Made by a program: the position numbers and the translations under genes. Positions 29,173 to 37,220 of a DNA stretch of 64,000 nucleotides are shown here, in pieces; position 1 is the first letter of the stretch; the number at the start of each line of letters is the position of its first letter. The notes below the pieces were generated by a model. It had not been told where the DNA came from. It saw only the letters and a list, made by a program, of their open reading frames with translations, and ran no database searches. The stretch is taken from positions 124,001-188,000 of the forward strand of contig NZ_JAQSDN010000033.1 in the NCBI RefSeq assembly GCF_029945925.1. The letters run 5' to 3'. Source of the DNA: Polaromonas sp. (GTDB taxonomy: Bacteria > Pseudomonadota > Gammaproteobacteria > Burkholderiales > Burkholderiaceae_C).

Positions 29173-30006
29173 TCAGTAGGTTTTGCTGACGGGCGCGGGC
29201 GCGACCGCTGTCTTGAAAGCGGCGGCCAGGGCGCTGGTGGCCCGGACCAGCAGGTGGGTGTCCAGCCCCACGGCCACAAAGGTGGCGCCCAGGGCCAGGT
29301 ACTTGCGCGCCGTGGCTTCGTCGGGCGTCAGGATGCCGGCGGCCTTGCCGGCCCGCGTGATGCGCGTGATGGCGTCGGCAATCGCTGCCTGCACTTCGGG
29401 GTGGGCCGGGTTACCCACATGGCCCATGGACGCCGACAGGTCGGCCGGGCCGATGAAGACACCATCCACACCGTCCACGGCGGCGATGGCGTCCAGGTTG
29501 TCGAGCGACAGCTGTGTTTCTGCCTGCACCAGCAGGCAGACCTGTGCATTGGCTTCATGCGCGTACTGCGGATAGCGGCCCCAGCGCGAGGCGCGGGCGC
29601 CGCCCATGCCGCGTATGCCGCCTATGTCCTTGCCCTGCGCGTCGTATTGCGGATAACGCGAGGCGCGCACCAGCGCGGCGGCCTGTTCGGGCGTATCCAC
29701 CATGGGCACCAGCAAGGTCTGCACGCCAATGTCGAGGTACTGCTTGATCAGCGCTTCGCCGACATGGCCGTGGCCCATGGGCACCCGCGCGATCGGGTGT
29801 GAGCCCGGGTAGCCGGCCATCACCTGCAGCTGCGCCAGGATGCTGTTGATGTCGTTGGGGGCATGTTCACCGTCGATCAGCAGCCAGTCAAAACCGGCGC
29901 CGGCGCAGATCTCGGTGCTGTAGGGGCTGGCCAGGCCCAGCCAGAGGCCGATCTGCGCCTGTTTGTCGCGCAGGGCCTGCTTGAAGGTGTTGACGGGTGT
30001 TTGCAT
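29173..30006 (-). CDS. hpaI: 4-hydroxy-2-oxoheptanedioate aldolase
   Basis: Class II pyruvate aldolase that splits 4-hydroxy-2-oxoheptane-1,7-dioate into pyruvate and succinate semialdehyde, the last carbon-splitting step of homoprotocatechuate breakdown. The 277-residue protein has [14 protein letters not shown] near residue 40, the metal-ligand Glu in [13 protein letters not shown] and the Asp in [14 protein letters not shown] near 175. The ATG at 30006 ([12 protein letters not shown]) is chosen; the longer frame upstream overlaps hpaH. Position directly after hpaH and full conservation of the active-site blocks make the assignment strong. Confidence 0.93.
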   Translation of the reverse strand: MQTPVNTFKQALRDKQAQIGLWLGLASPYSTEICAGAGFDWLLIDGEHAPNDINSILAQLQVMAGYPGSHPIARVPMGHGHVGEALIKQYLDIGVQTLLVPMVDTPEQAAALVRASRYPQYDAQGKDIGGIRGMGGARASRWGRYPQYAHEANAQVCLLVQAETQLSLDNLDAIAAVDGVDGVFIGPADLSASMGHVGNPAHPEVQAAIADAITRITRAGKAAGILTPDEATARKYLALGATFVAVGLDTHLLVRATSALAAAFKTAVAPAPVSKTY

Positions 30007-30016
30007 GGGGTATTTT

Positions 30017-30817
30017 TTAGGAAAAGAGAAATTCAAAACGGCCCAACGGCCCGTAGTCTGCGTCGAAGCGGTCACCGGCTTTCGCGGCGACCGGCCGGGT
30101 GAAGGAACCTGCCAGCACCACTTCGCCAGCGTGCAGGCATTCGCCCCAGGGGGCGAGTTTCATGGCCAGCCAGGCGACGCCGATCGCCGGGTGGCCCTGC
30201 ACGCCGGCGGCCAGGCCGGTTTCCTCGACCACGCCATTCTGGCGCAGGATGGCGCCGACCCAGGGCAGGTCGATGCCCTGCGGCGACACCTTGCGCCCGC
30301 CGAGTACGATGCCCGCGTTGGCGGCGTTGTCGCTGATGGTGTCCTGCACCTTGCGCATGGCTTTGCTGTGGCGGTCGAACTGCTCGATGCGTGCGTCGAT
30401 GATCTCGATCGCGGGCTGCACGTAGTCGGTCGCGTCCAGCACGTCGTCCACGGTGATGTGGCTGCCTTCCAGTTTTTTCTTCAGCACAAAGGCCAGTTCC
30501 ACTTCCACGCGCGGCGCGATGAAGCGGGCTGCCGGGATGTCGCCAGGCTCAAAAAACATGTCGTCCAGCAGCGTGCCGTAGTCGGGCGAGTCGATCTGGC
30601 TGGAGATCTGCATCGCGCGCGAGGTCAGGCCGATCTTGTGGCCCCTGGCCACGCGCCCTTCGGCGATTTTCATTTGCACCCAGGCGCGTGAAATGGCGTA
30701 GCCGTCCTCCACGGTCATGCCGGGGTAACGTTTTGAAAAATGCTCCACCTGCACGCGGGTCTTCTCGCTGTGGTCCAGTTCGGCGGCCAGCTGGGTGATG
30801 AGTGCTTGGTCAAACAT
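30017..30817 (-). CDS. hpaH: 2-oxo-hept-4-ene-1,7-dioate hydratase
   Basis: Adds water to 2-oxohept-4-ene-1,7-dioate to give the HpaI substrate. The 266 residues match the MhpD/HpaH hydratase family: [21 protein letters not shown] near 25, [12 protein letters not shown] near 60, [16 protein letters not shown] near 105 with the acidic metal site, and [10 protein letters not shown] near 138. The ATG at 30817 gives the family start [11 protein letters not shown]; an ATG at 30829 lies inside the upstream repeat. It stands between hpaF and hpaI in the operon, separated from hpaF by a family II inverted repeat. Confidence 0.93.
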   Translation of the reverse strand: MFDQALITQLAAELDHSEKTRVQVEHFSKRYPGMTVEDGYAISRAWVQMKIAEGRVARGHKIGLTSRAMQISSQIDSPDYGTLLDDMFFEPGDIPAARFIAPRVEVELAFVLKKKLEGSHITVDDVLDATDYVQPAIEIIDARIEQFDRHSKAMRKVQDTISDNAANAGIVLGGRKVSPQGIDLPWVGAILRQNGVVEETGLAAGVQGHPAIGVAWLAMKLAPWGECLHAGEVVLAGSFTRPVAAKAGDRFDADYGPLGRFEFLFS

Positions 30818-30823
30818 AAAGGA

Positions 30824-30893
30824 TGTCATTGCGGCCTTGAGCCGCAATCCAGGTATTGGTGGCGGTGGATTGCGGCTCAAGGCCGCAATGACA
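30824..30893. repeat. Family II repeat: perfect 28-base inverted repeat
   Basis: The arm at 30824-30851 begins TGTCATTGCGGCCTTGAG and is the exact reverse complement of 30866-30893 (ending GGCCGCAATGACA), with a 14-base loop. It lies between hpaF and hpaH and would fold as a very stable hairpin in the hpa mRNA. Confidence 0.9.
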
Positions 30894-30904
30894 GCAAGGG
30901 GAAG

Positions 30905-31309
30905 TCATTTGTTGAAAAGGGGGTGAATGTTGCTGTGTTTGCCGTCGTAGACCTGTCCCGGGCTTTCTTCCACCTGCAACGTGATGCCGACCAGTCGCTC
31001 CTTCATCAAAGGATCAAAATGGGCCGCAGTGCCCGCCAACAAGGCGTCACCAGCTCTCTTTTTGGTAGCGTCCGAGCGGCCTGCGGCCATACGCAGGTTC
31101 AGGTAGACAAAGCCATAGTCGCGTTTTCCGTCCGCGACTGCGTAGTGCGCGGCCGGGTAGGCCAGCACCCGCGTGCCGCCGGTGGGGAAGACCTGTTGGC
31201 CCTCCTCGTCTTTCACAGCCAGCATGGTGTCGGCCAGCGCGCGGCACAGCGCCGTCATGTCGGTGGCGGTCTCGAGGTTGGGGGTGTAGAGGATGACGAG
31301 GTGGGGCAT
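30905..31309 (-). CDS. hpaF: 5-carboxymethyl-2-hydroxymuconate delta-isomerase
   Basis: Tautomerase-superfamily enzyme that shifts the double bond of 5-carboxymethyl-2-hydroxymuconate. The 134-residue length is standard. The initiator Met is followed by Pro (MPHLVILYTPNLE), giving the catalytic amino-terminal proline after Met removal. Other family blocks are FPTGGTRVLAYPAAHYAVADG near 45 and FVYLNLRMAAGR near 70. It lies 14 bases downstream of hpaD. Confidence 0.93.
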   Translation of the reverse strand: MPHLVILYTPNLETATDMTALCRALADTMLAVKDEEGQQVFPTGGTRVLAYPAAHYAVADGKRDYGFVYLNLRMAAGRSDATKKRAGDALLAGTAAHFDPLMKERLVGITLQVEESPGQVYDGKHSNIHPLFNK

Positions 31310-31323
31310 GTTGTCCTGTCTTG

Positions 31324-32247
31324 TCAGAGGCGGCTCGCGGCCTGGTAGCCCTGCGCGGACGAGGCCTGCGCAGCGGGAATGGCGGCGCCGGTTTGCGGCG
31401 TGACCGGGAACACCGCGTTGATCTGCCCCGTGCCCGATGCGCCGAAGTAGGGCGTCACCACCTCCGCCTGGCCATCGTAGTCCGACCAGCCCAAGGCGCC
31501 CAGCAGCATGGCGGTGTCATGCATGAAACCTTCACCGTGGCCCTTGGCCGCGTATTCGGGCAACATGGCGCAGAAGTCCTTCCAGTCGCCGCGCTGCCAC
31601 ATGCGCACCACCTCATGGTCCAGCGTTTCGAGGAAGGGGCTCCAGATTTTGAAAGCGTATTCGGGTGCCAGGCCGTTCTGCGCAAAGCGGTGCGACAGCG
31701 AGCCACTCGCAAAAAAAGCCACGGTGCCCTCGTACTCGTCTTCAATCGCACGGCGCATGGCCCAGCCCAGGCGCGCGCTGTCGTTCAGGTAATGCGCCTG
31801 GCACAGCGCAGAGACCGACACCACCTGGTAGTGCTGGTCGGCGTTCATGTAACGCATGGGCACCAGCGTGCCGTACTCCGGGTTCAGCGTGGTCGCGTCG
31901 TGCGCCAGCGTTTCCACGTCGTGCGCATTGCAGACTTTGGCCAGCAGCTGGCCCAGCGCCGGGTTGCCCGGAAACTCGAAACCCATGTTGCTGATGAAGT
32001 GCGGCAGCTCGTTGCTGGTGTACAGGCCCTTGAAGTGCGGCGCGCAGTTGATGTGGTAATTCGCGTTGACCAGCCAGTGCGTGTCGAACACCACGATGGT
32101 GTCCACGCCCAGGGCGCGGCAGCGCCGGTCAATCTCCAGGTGGCCGTTGATCGCGTCTTGCCGCGTGCCCTTGCGCGGGCCGTCCAGCTCGCTGAGGTAC
32201 ATCGAAGGCACGTGCGTGATTTTGGCGGCGAGGGCTAGTGTTCCCAT
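31324..32247 (-). CDS. hpaD: 3,4-dihydroxyphenylacetate (homoprotocatechuate) 2,3-dioxygenase
   Basis: Extradiol ring-cleavage enzyme of the LigB (type II) fold, using iron to open homoprotocatechuate. The 307 residues begin LALAAKITHVPSMYLSELDG, whose histidine is an iron ligand. VVFDTHWLVNANYHINC near 55 holds the second, and FASGSLSHRFAQNG near 190 the third/catalytic site. The C-terminal block FMHDTAMLLGALGW is family-typical. It is the fourth gene of the hpaG1-G2-E-D order. A family II repeat separates it from hpaE. Confidence 0.94.
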   Translation of the reverse strand: MGTLALAAKITHVPSMYLSELDGPRKGTRQDAINGHLEIDRRCRALGVDTIVVFDTHWLVNANYHINCAPHFKGLYTSNELPHFISNMGFEFPGNPALGQLLAKVCNAHDVETLAHDATTLNPEYGTLVPMRYMNADQHYQVVSVSALCQAHYLNDSARLGWAMRRAIEDEYEGTVAFFASGSLSHRFAQNGLAPEYAFKIWSPFLETLDHEVVRMWQRGDWKDFCAMLPEYAAKGHGEGFMHDTAMLLGALGWSDYDGQAEVVTPYFGASGTGQINAVFPVTPQTGAAIPAAQASSAQGYQAASRL

Positions 32248-32263
32248 AGGACTGCCTCTTGTC

Positions 32264-32355
32264 TTGTCATTGCGGGCTTGACCCGCAATCCATGTTGGTG
32301 GACCAAGGCGTCGCTTCTTGCGGACATGGATCCCGGATCAAGTCCGGGATGACAA
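32264..32355. repeat. Family II repeat between hpaE and hpaD
   Basis: Starts TTGTCATTGCGGGCTTGACC and ends GGATCAAGTCCGGGATGACAA, so the outer ends form an inverted repeat around an unpaired middle. It separates hpaE from hpaD within the operon. Confidence 0.88.
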
Positions 32356-32365
32356 GGTGTCATAT

Positions 32366-33835
32366 TCATGCGGCCCCCCAATGCGGAATATGGTGCGACC
32401 CCAGCGACACCGCCACGTTCTTCGGCTCACAGAACACTTCGTAACTCCAGGTGCCACCCTCGCGGCCGGTGCCCGATGCCTTGGTGCCGCCGAAGGGCTG
32501 GCGCAAATCGCGCACGTTCTGGCTGTTGACGAAACACATGCCGGCCTCGACGGCGGCAGCGACGCGGTGCGCGCGGCCCAGGTTCTCGGTCCAGACATAA
32601 CTCGACAGGCCGTACTGCGTGTCATTGGCCAGGCGAATCGCGTCGGCTTCATCCTTGAACGGGATCAGGCAGGCGACAGGGCCGAAAATTTCTTCCTGGG
32701 CGATACGCATGTGATTGTCCACGTCGGCAAACACCGTGGGCAACACATAGTTGCCCTTCCTGACGCGGTCCGGCAGGTCCGGCGTGCCCAGTCCGCCGCA
32801 CAGCAGGGTGGCGCCTTCTTTCGGGCCGAGCTCGATGTAGCTGCGCACCTTGGCCAGGTGGCCCTGCGAAATCATGGGGCCGATGGTGGTGGCTTCGTCG
32901 AGCGGATCACCGACCTTGATGCGTTTGGCGCGCTCCACGAATTTCGCGGCGAAGTCGGCGTAAATCGATTGCTGCACCAGGATGCGGCTGCCGGCGGTGC
33001 AGCGCTCGCCGTTGTTGGAAAAAATCATGAACACCGCGGCGTCGAGCGCGCGCTCGAGGTTCGCGTCGTCAAAAATCACGAACGGTGATTTGCCGCCCAG
33101 CTCCATGCTGAATTTTTTCAGGCCGGCGGCCTGCACGATGCGGTTGCCGGTGGCGGTGGATCCTGTGAAGGAAATCGCGCGCACATCGGGGTGGCGGCAC
33201 AGCGGTTCCCCCGCGTCCTTGCCGTAGCCGTGCACGATGTTGAGCACGCCGGGCGGAATGCCGGCTTCCAGCGCCAGTTCACCCAGGCGCGCCGCTGTCA
33301 TCGGCGAGAGTTCGCTCATCTTCAGCACCGCGGTGTTGCCAAACGCCAGGCAGGGCGCGACCTTCCAGGTGGCCGTCATGAAGGGCACGTTCCAGGGCGA
33401 GATCAGCGCGCAGACGCCGGTCGGGTGGTACAGCGTGTAGTTCAGGTGCGTCTCGGTCGGGTAGGTGTGGCCATCCACCCGCGTGCACATCTCGGCAAAA
33501 TAATAGAAGTTGTCGGCCGCGCGCGGGATCAACTGCTTGCCGGTCTGCGCAATCACCTGGCCGCAGTCGTTGGTCTCCATCTGCGCGATCTCGGGCACAT
33601 GGGCGGCGATCAGGTCGCCGAGCTTGCGGACCAGTTTGGCACGCTGCGGTGCCGGCATGCCGGCCCACTTCGGAAAGGCCTCTTTCGCGGCGGCCACGGC
33701 GGCGTTGACTTCGGCCTCGCCGCCAGCAGCCACTTCGGCCAGCACGTCCTGTGTGGCGGGGTTGACGGTCTCGAAGTAGCTGCTGCCGGCAACGGCCTTG
33801 CCGTTGATGAGGTGATCTATTCTTGTCATGTTCAT
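32366..33835 (-). CDS. hpaE: 5-carboxymethyl-2-hydroxymuconate semialdehyde dehydrogenase
   Basis: NAD-dependent aldehyde dehydrogenase that oxidises the ring-cleavage product. The 489-residue protein has the full ALDH layout: the SPWNVPFMTATWKVAPCLA cofactor/oxyanion block near 145, FTGSTATGNRIV near 222, the catalytic Glu in MELGGKSPFVIFDD near 255, the catalytic Cys in NNGERCTAGSRI near 285 and EEIFGPVACLIPF near 385. Its start overlaps the hpaG2 stop by four bases (ATGA), showing translational coupling. Gene order and neighbours identify the substrate more than the sequence alone does. Confidence 0.94.
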   Translation of the reverse strand: MNMTRIDHLINGKAVAGSSYFETVNPATQDVLAEVAAGGEAEVNAAVAAAKEAFPKWAGMPAPQRAKLVRKLGDLIAAHVPEIAQMETNDCGQVIAQTGKQLIPRAADNFYYFAEMCTRVDGHTYPTETHLNYTLYHPTGVCALISPWNVPFMTATWKVAPCLAFGNTAVLKMSELSPMTAARLGELALEAGIPPGVLNIVHGYGKDAGEPLCRHPDVRAISFTGSTATGNRIVQAAGLKKFSMELGGKSPFVIFDDANLERALDAAVFMIFSNNGERCTAGSRILVQQSIYADFAAKFVERAKRIKVGDPLDEATTIGPMISQGHLAKVRSYIELGPKEGATLLCGGLGTPDLPDRVRKGNYVLPTVFADVDNHMRIAQEEIFGPVACLIPFKDEADAIRLANDTQYGLSSYVWTENLGRAHRVAAAVEAGMCFVNSQNVRDLRQPFGGTKASGTGREGGTWSYEVFCEPKNVAVSLGSHHIPHWGAA

Positions 33836-34578
33836 TCAATCGTGTTGAAAAGTTCGCCCAGGCCCTCGATGCTGGTGACCACCACGTCACCGGGCCGACA
33901 ATCGACCACGCCGTCGGGTGTGCCGGTCAGGATCAGGTCGCCTGGTTGCAGCGTCATGAAGCTGCTGAAATATTCGATCAGGAAAGGCACGTCGAAAATC
34001 ATGTCGCGCGTGTTGCCGGACTGCGTGATCTTGCCGTTGACGGTGGTTTGCAGCGCCAGCGCCATGGGGTTGGGGACATCGGCTGCGTCCACCAGCCAGG
34101 GGCCTAGCGGCGTGCAGGTATCGCGGTTTTTCACGCGAAGGTTGGGCCGGTACCAGTTTTCGAGGTAGTCGCGGATCGCGTAGTCGTTGGCGATGGTGTA
34201 GCCGGCGATGAAGTCGTACGCGTCGTCGCGTTTCACCTTTTTGGCCGTTTTTCCGATGACCACCGTGAGTTCACATTCGTAGTGCATGAACTGCACGCCG
34301 GCCGGGCGGCGCGTGAGTTGCCGGTGACCGGTCAGCGTGCCTTCTCCCTTGATGAAAACCAGCGGCTCCTCGGGCGCCTTGAATTCAAGCTCTTTCGCGT
34401 GGTCGGCGTAGTTCAGGCCCAGCGCAAGGATGGTGCGCGGGCGTGGCGTGGGCACCAGCGGTGGCAGCCAGGTGACGGCGTCTTCACTGACGAGCCGGCC
34501 ATCATCGAGCAGCAATCGGCCATCGCGTTCGACGGCGTGCTGAGTCTTGCCTTCATACATGACGCTGGCGTGCTTCAT
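33832..34578 (-). CDS. hpaG2: HpaG2: homoprotocatechuate-pathway isomerase/decarboxylase subunit
   Basis: A 248-residue FAH-fold protein corresponding to one half of the bifunctional HpaG decarboxylase/isomerase of enteric bacteria. Motifs are ILALGLNYADHAKEL near 50, MHYECELTVVIGKTAKKV near 98 with the acidic metal ligands, GYTIANDYAIRDYLE near 125 and GDLILTGTPDGVVDCRPGD near 212. It overlaps both neighbours by four bases (hpaG1 upstream, hpaE downstream). It decarboxylates the tricarboxylic intermediate or isomerises the product; which half does which is not decided here. Confidence 0.92.
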   Translation of the reverse strand: MKHASVMYEGKTQHAVERDGRLLLDDGRLVSEDAVTWLPPLVPTPRPRTILALGLNYADHAKELEFKAPEEPLVFIKGEGTLTGHRQLTRRPAGVQFMHYECELTVVIGKTAKKVKRDDAYDFIAGYTIANDYAIRDYLENWYRPNLRVKNRDTCTPLGPWLVDAADVPNPMALALQTTVNGKITQSGNTRDMIFDVPFLIEYFSSFMTLQPGDLILTGTPDGVVDCRPGDVVVTSIEGLGELFNTIE

Positions 34579-35282
34579 GATGATGTGGCCCCCACGCTCC
34601 GCACTGGCGTGTCGTCGCTGCCCCCCGAGGGGGCGCTCGCGCCTGGGGGCGGCCCGGCGTCGCTCGGTTCCTCCACAAGCATATTGCTCAACGTGCCAAA
34701 GCCCGGCGCGCTGATGTTGATGCGATCACCCCGCCTGGCCAGCGGCCGGCCCGCATCACAGCCCAGCATCAGCACATCGCCGGGGCGCAGCGTCATGAAG
34801 CCGCCGACATCGGCCAGCAGCCGGTCGGCATCCCGCACCAGATGGTTGAAGTTCACGGTTTGTTTGAGTTCGCCGTTGATGCGAACCTCCAGCATGAAGC
34901 CCGAAGGATCGCCGGCTTGGCTGGCAGGCACCAGGCGCTCGGCTATGCCCAGAAAGCCGTCCAGGCATTTGAACTTGACGGGCGGCCGGAAAAAACTGGC
35001 GTGCGGAACGGACAGGTCGTTCACCAGCACGTAGCCCGCCACTTCGCCGGCCCCACCCATCACCATGGCGATGCTGGCGCCGACTTCAACCTCAGGGACC
35101 CGAGCCGGCACGGGAATGCTGGCGCCGCTGGCGCTCCAGGTGTTGGCCGGCTTGACATACAGAACCGGCGCTTGGGGCGGCGCCTTGTAGGGCGGCTGGT
35201 TCATCTGCGGCGCCAGCGCCTCGACCTCCGCGCGGAAGTTCAGCAGCACGCCATACACGGTTCCTTCAGGTATCCAGCTCAT
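34575..35282 (-). CDS. hpaG1: HpaG1: homoprotocatechuate-pathway isomerase/decarboxylase subunit, repeat-extended C-terminus
   Basis: A 235-residue FAH-fold protein, the partner of HpaG2. It opens with GTVYGVLLNFRAEVEALAP and has VEVGASIAMVMG near 75, GYVLVNDLSVPHASFFRPPVK near 92 and LRPGDVLMLGCDAGRP near 180. Homology ends near NMLVEEP (about residue 205). The final 30 or so residues are encoded by a family I repeat, which also precedes the stop codon. The start ATG overlaps the hpaR stop by four bases. The enzyme core looks intact. Confidence 0.91.
   Translation of the reverse strand: MSWIPEGTVYGVLLNFRAEVEALAPQMNQPPYKAPPQAPVLYVKPANTWSASGASIPVPARVPEVEVGASIAMVMGGAGEVAGYVLVNDLSVPHASFFRPPVKFKCLDGFLGIAERLVPASQAGDPSGFMLEVRINGELKQTVNFNHLVRDADRLLADVGGFMTLRPGDVLMLGCDAGRPLARRGDRINISAPGFGTLSNMLVEEPSDAGPPPGASAPSGGSDDTPVRSVGATSS
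34585..34670 (+). repeat. Family I repeat forming the 3' end of hpaG1
   Basis: GGCCCCCACGCTCCGCACTG, then CGCTGCCCCCCGAGGGGGCG and GGGGGCGGCCCGGCGTCGC. hpaG1 is read through it on the minus strand, adding a Gly/Pro/Ser-rich tail ending SVGATSS. Confidence 0.88.
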
Positions 35283-35710
35283 GGCTGCTCCAGTGCAATC
35301 ACTTCGTCGAGCAGCGCATACAGCTGGGCGAGTTTGTCTTTTCCCAGGGTTTTTTCCATCCAGGCGTAGTGCGCTTCGATGGCCCCCGAGAGTGTGGTCA
35401 CCAGCTGCACACCTTTGTCCGTGGCTTCCACGGTGGTGCGCCGCTGGTCCGCCGGATCGCGCGAGCGCTGGATCAGGCCGTCGCGCTCCATGCGGGTCAG
35501 CACGCCGGTCAGGCTGGGGCCGAGGATGAAGGCTTCGCGTGCGACCTTGCCGGTTTCGACCACGCCGTGTTCACCCAGCACCCGCAGCACCCGCCACTGC
35601 TGGTCGCTCAGCGCATGTTCGCGCAGGCGCGGCCGGGTGTGCGCCATGACGGATTCGCGCGCCTGCAGAAGCAGGCGGGGCAGGTTGCGGTGAATAAAAG
35701 GCGTGTTCAT
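35279..35710 (-). CDS. hpaR: MarR-family regulator of homoprotocatechuate degradation
   Basis: A 143-residue winged-helix regulator of the HpaR branch of MarR. The amino end is NTPFIHRNLPRLLLQARESV. The DNA-binding part contains LSDQQWRVLRVLGEHGVVETG and LTGVLTRMERDGLIQRSRDPADQRRT with the wing. The ATG at 35710 is chosen because the family start follows and a palindromic operator lies just upstream; the longer frame would cross that operator. HpaR proteins repress the meta-cleavage operon and release DNA on binding homoprotocatechuate or 4-hydroxyphenylacetate. Here it is the first gene of the operon it should control. Confidence 0.92.
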   Translation of the reverse strand: MNTPFIHRNLPRLLLQARESVMAHTRPRLREHALSDQQWRVLRVLGEHGVVETGKVAREAFILGPSLTGVLTRMERDGLIQRSRDPADQRRTTVEATDKGVQLVTTLSGAIEAHYAWMEKTLGKDKLAQLYALLDEVIALEQP

Positions 35711-35725
35711 GGGCAAGATGGGTTT

Positions 35726-35741
35726 ATTTAATATATTAAAT
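35726..35741. promoter_or_regulatory. Candidate HpaR operator
   Basis: ATTTAATATATTAAAT is a perfect 16-base palindrome in an AT-rich patch starting 15 bases before the hpaR ATG. Its position fits autorepression of hpaR and the hpa operon. HpaR-type MarR regulators are known to bind AT-rich palindromes. Confidence 0.65.
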
Positions 35742-35816
35742 GATTTTGAAACTTGCCACCAACCGCGCGAGACCAGGATTAACCCGTACTGGGAATAAAT
35801 ACAGTAATATTGCCGG

Positions 35817-37184
35817 ATGGCCAAAGACAAGACGATTTACACCTGCACCGAATGCGGCGGCATCAGCCCCAAATGGCTGGGCAAGTGCCCGCACTGCGGC
35901 GCCTGGAACACGCTGATCGAATCCGTCGCGGAAAGCCAGTCGCCGGTGAAAAACCGTTTTGCCTCGTTGGCGAAACCGTCAGAAGTGGCGACCCTGGCCG
36001 ACATCGAGGCGACCGACATGGCGCGCACGCCCACCGGGCATGAGGAGTTGGACCGTGTGCTCGGCGGCGGCATCGTCGAAGGCGGCGTGGTGCTGATAGG
36101 CGGCGACCCGGGCATCGGCAAATCAACCCTGCTGCTGCAGGCGCTCGATTCCCTGCAGCGCGCAGGTCTCGACACGCTGTATGTGACAGGCGAGGAAAGC
36201 GGCGCCCAGGTCGCCCTGCGTTCACGCAGGCTCGGGCTGGACGGCTCCCAGGTCAAGGTGCTGGCGGAGATCCAGCTCGAAAAAATCCTCGCCACGCTGG
36301 AAGCGACGCGGCCGGCCGTGGCCGTGATCGATTCCATCCAGACGGTGTATTCCGAGCAGCTCACGTCGGCGCCCGGTTCGGTCGCGCAGGTGCGCGAATG
36401 CGCTGCCCACCTGACGCGCGCGGCCAAGGCCAGCGGCGTCTGCATCGTGCTGGTCGGCCATGTCACCAAGGAAGGCGCCCTGGCCGGCCCGCGCGTGCTC
36501 GAGCACATGGTGGATACCGTGCTTTATTTCGAGGGCGACACCCATTCGAGCTTTCGCCTGGTGCGGGCCATCAAAAACCGCTTCGGTGCGGTCAATGAAA
36601 TCGGCGTGTTTGCCATGACCGAAAAAGGCCTGAAGGGGGTGAGCAACCCCAGCGCGATTTTCCTGAGCCAGCATGCCGAACCGGTGCCCGGCAGCTGTGT
36701 GATGGTGACCTTGGAGGGCACGCGTCCGCTGCTGGTGGAAATCCAGGCACTGGTCGACAGCGGCGGCCCCAGCCCGCGACGCCTGTCGGTGGGCCTCGAC
36801 CGGGATCGCCTGGCGATGCTGCTGGCGGTGCTGCACCGCCACGCCGGCATTGCCTGCATGGACCAGGACGTGTTCGTCAACGCGGTTGGTGGCGTGCGCA
36901 TCAGCGAGCCGGCGGCCGACCTGGCGGTGATGCTGGCCATCACTTCCAGCCTGCGCGGCAAGCCGCTGCCCAAGGGCTTCATCGCCTTCGGCGAGGTCGG
37001 CTTGGCCGGCGAGGTGCGTCCCGCGCCGCGCGGCCAGGAGCGGCTCAAGGAAGCGGCCAAGCTGGGTTTCAGCGTGGCCGTGGTGCCCAAGGCCAACGCG
37101 CCGAAAAAGCCGATCGAAGGCCTGACCATCCATGCGGTGGAGCGGGTCGAGCAGGCCATGGACGTGGTGCGCAGCCTGGAATAG
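35817..37184 (+). CDS. radA: DNA repair protein RadA (Sms)
   Basis: RecA-related ATPase that processes recombination intermediates. The 455 residues show the whole RadA architecture: a zinc finger with C10, C13, C24 and C27, Walker A GGDPGIGKSTLLLQ near 95, Walker B-type VAVIDSIQTVYS near 170, the RadA-specific KNRFG motif near 260 and a C-terminal Lon-like domain. It is divergent from hpaR with about 106 bases between them. From memory it normally follows alr in this group. Confidence 0.96.
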   Translation: MAKDKTIYTCTECGGISPKWLGKCPHCGAWNTLIESVAESQSPVKNRFASLAKPSEVATLADIEATDMARTPTGHEELDRVLGGGIVEGGVVLIGGDPGIGKSTLLLQALDSLQRAGLDTLYVTGEESGAQVALRSRRLGLDGSQVKVLAEIQLEKILATLEATRPAVAVIDSIQTVYSEQLTSAPGSVAQVRECAAHLTRAAKASGVCIVLVGHVTKEGALAGPRVLEHMVDTVLYFEGDTHSSFRLVRAIKNRFGAVNEIGVFAMTEKGLKGVSNPSAIFLSQHAEPVPGSCVMVTLEGTRPLLVEIQALVDSGGPSPRRLSVGLDRDRLAMLLAVLHRHAGIACMDQDVFVNAVGGVRISEPAADLAVMLAITSSLRGKPLPKGFIAFGEVGLAGEVRPAPRGQERLKEAAKLGFSVAVVPKANAPKKPIEGLTIHAVERVEQAMDVVRSLE

Positions 37185-37220
37185 GTCCATACTGCAGCGT
37201 TTGAACTCACACGCTGTCGC

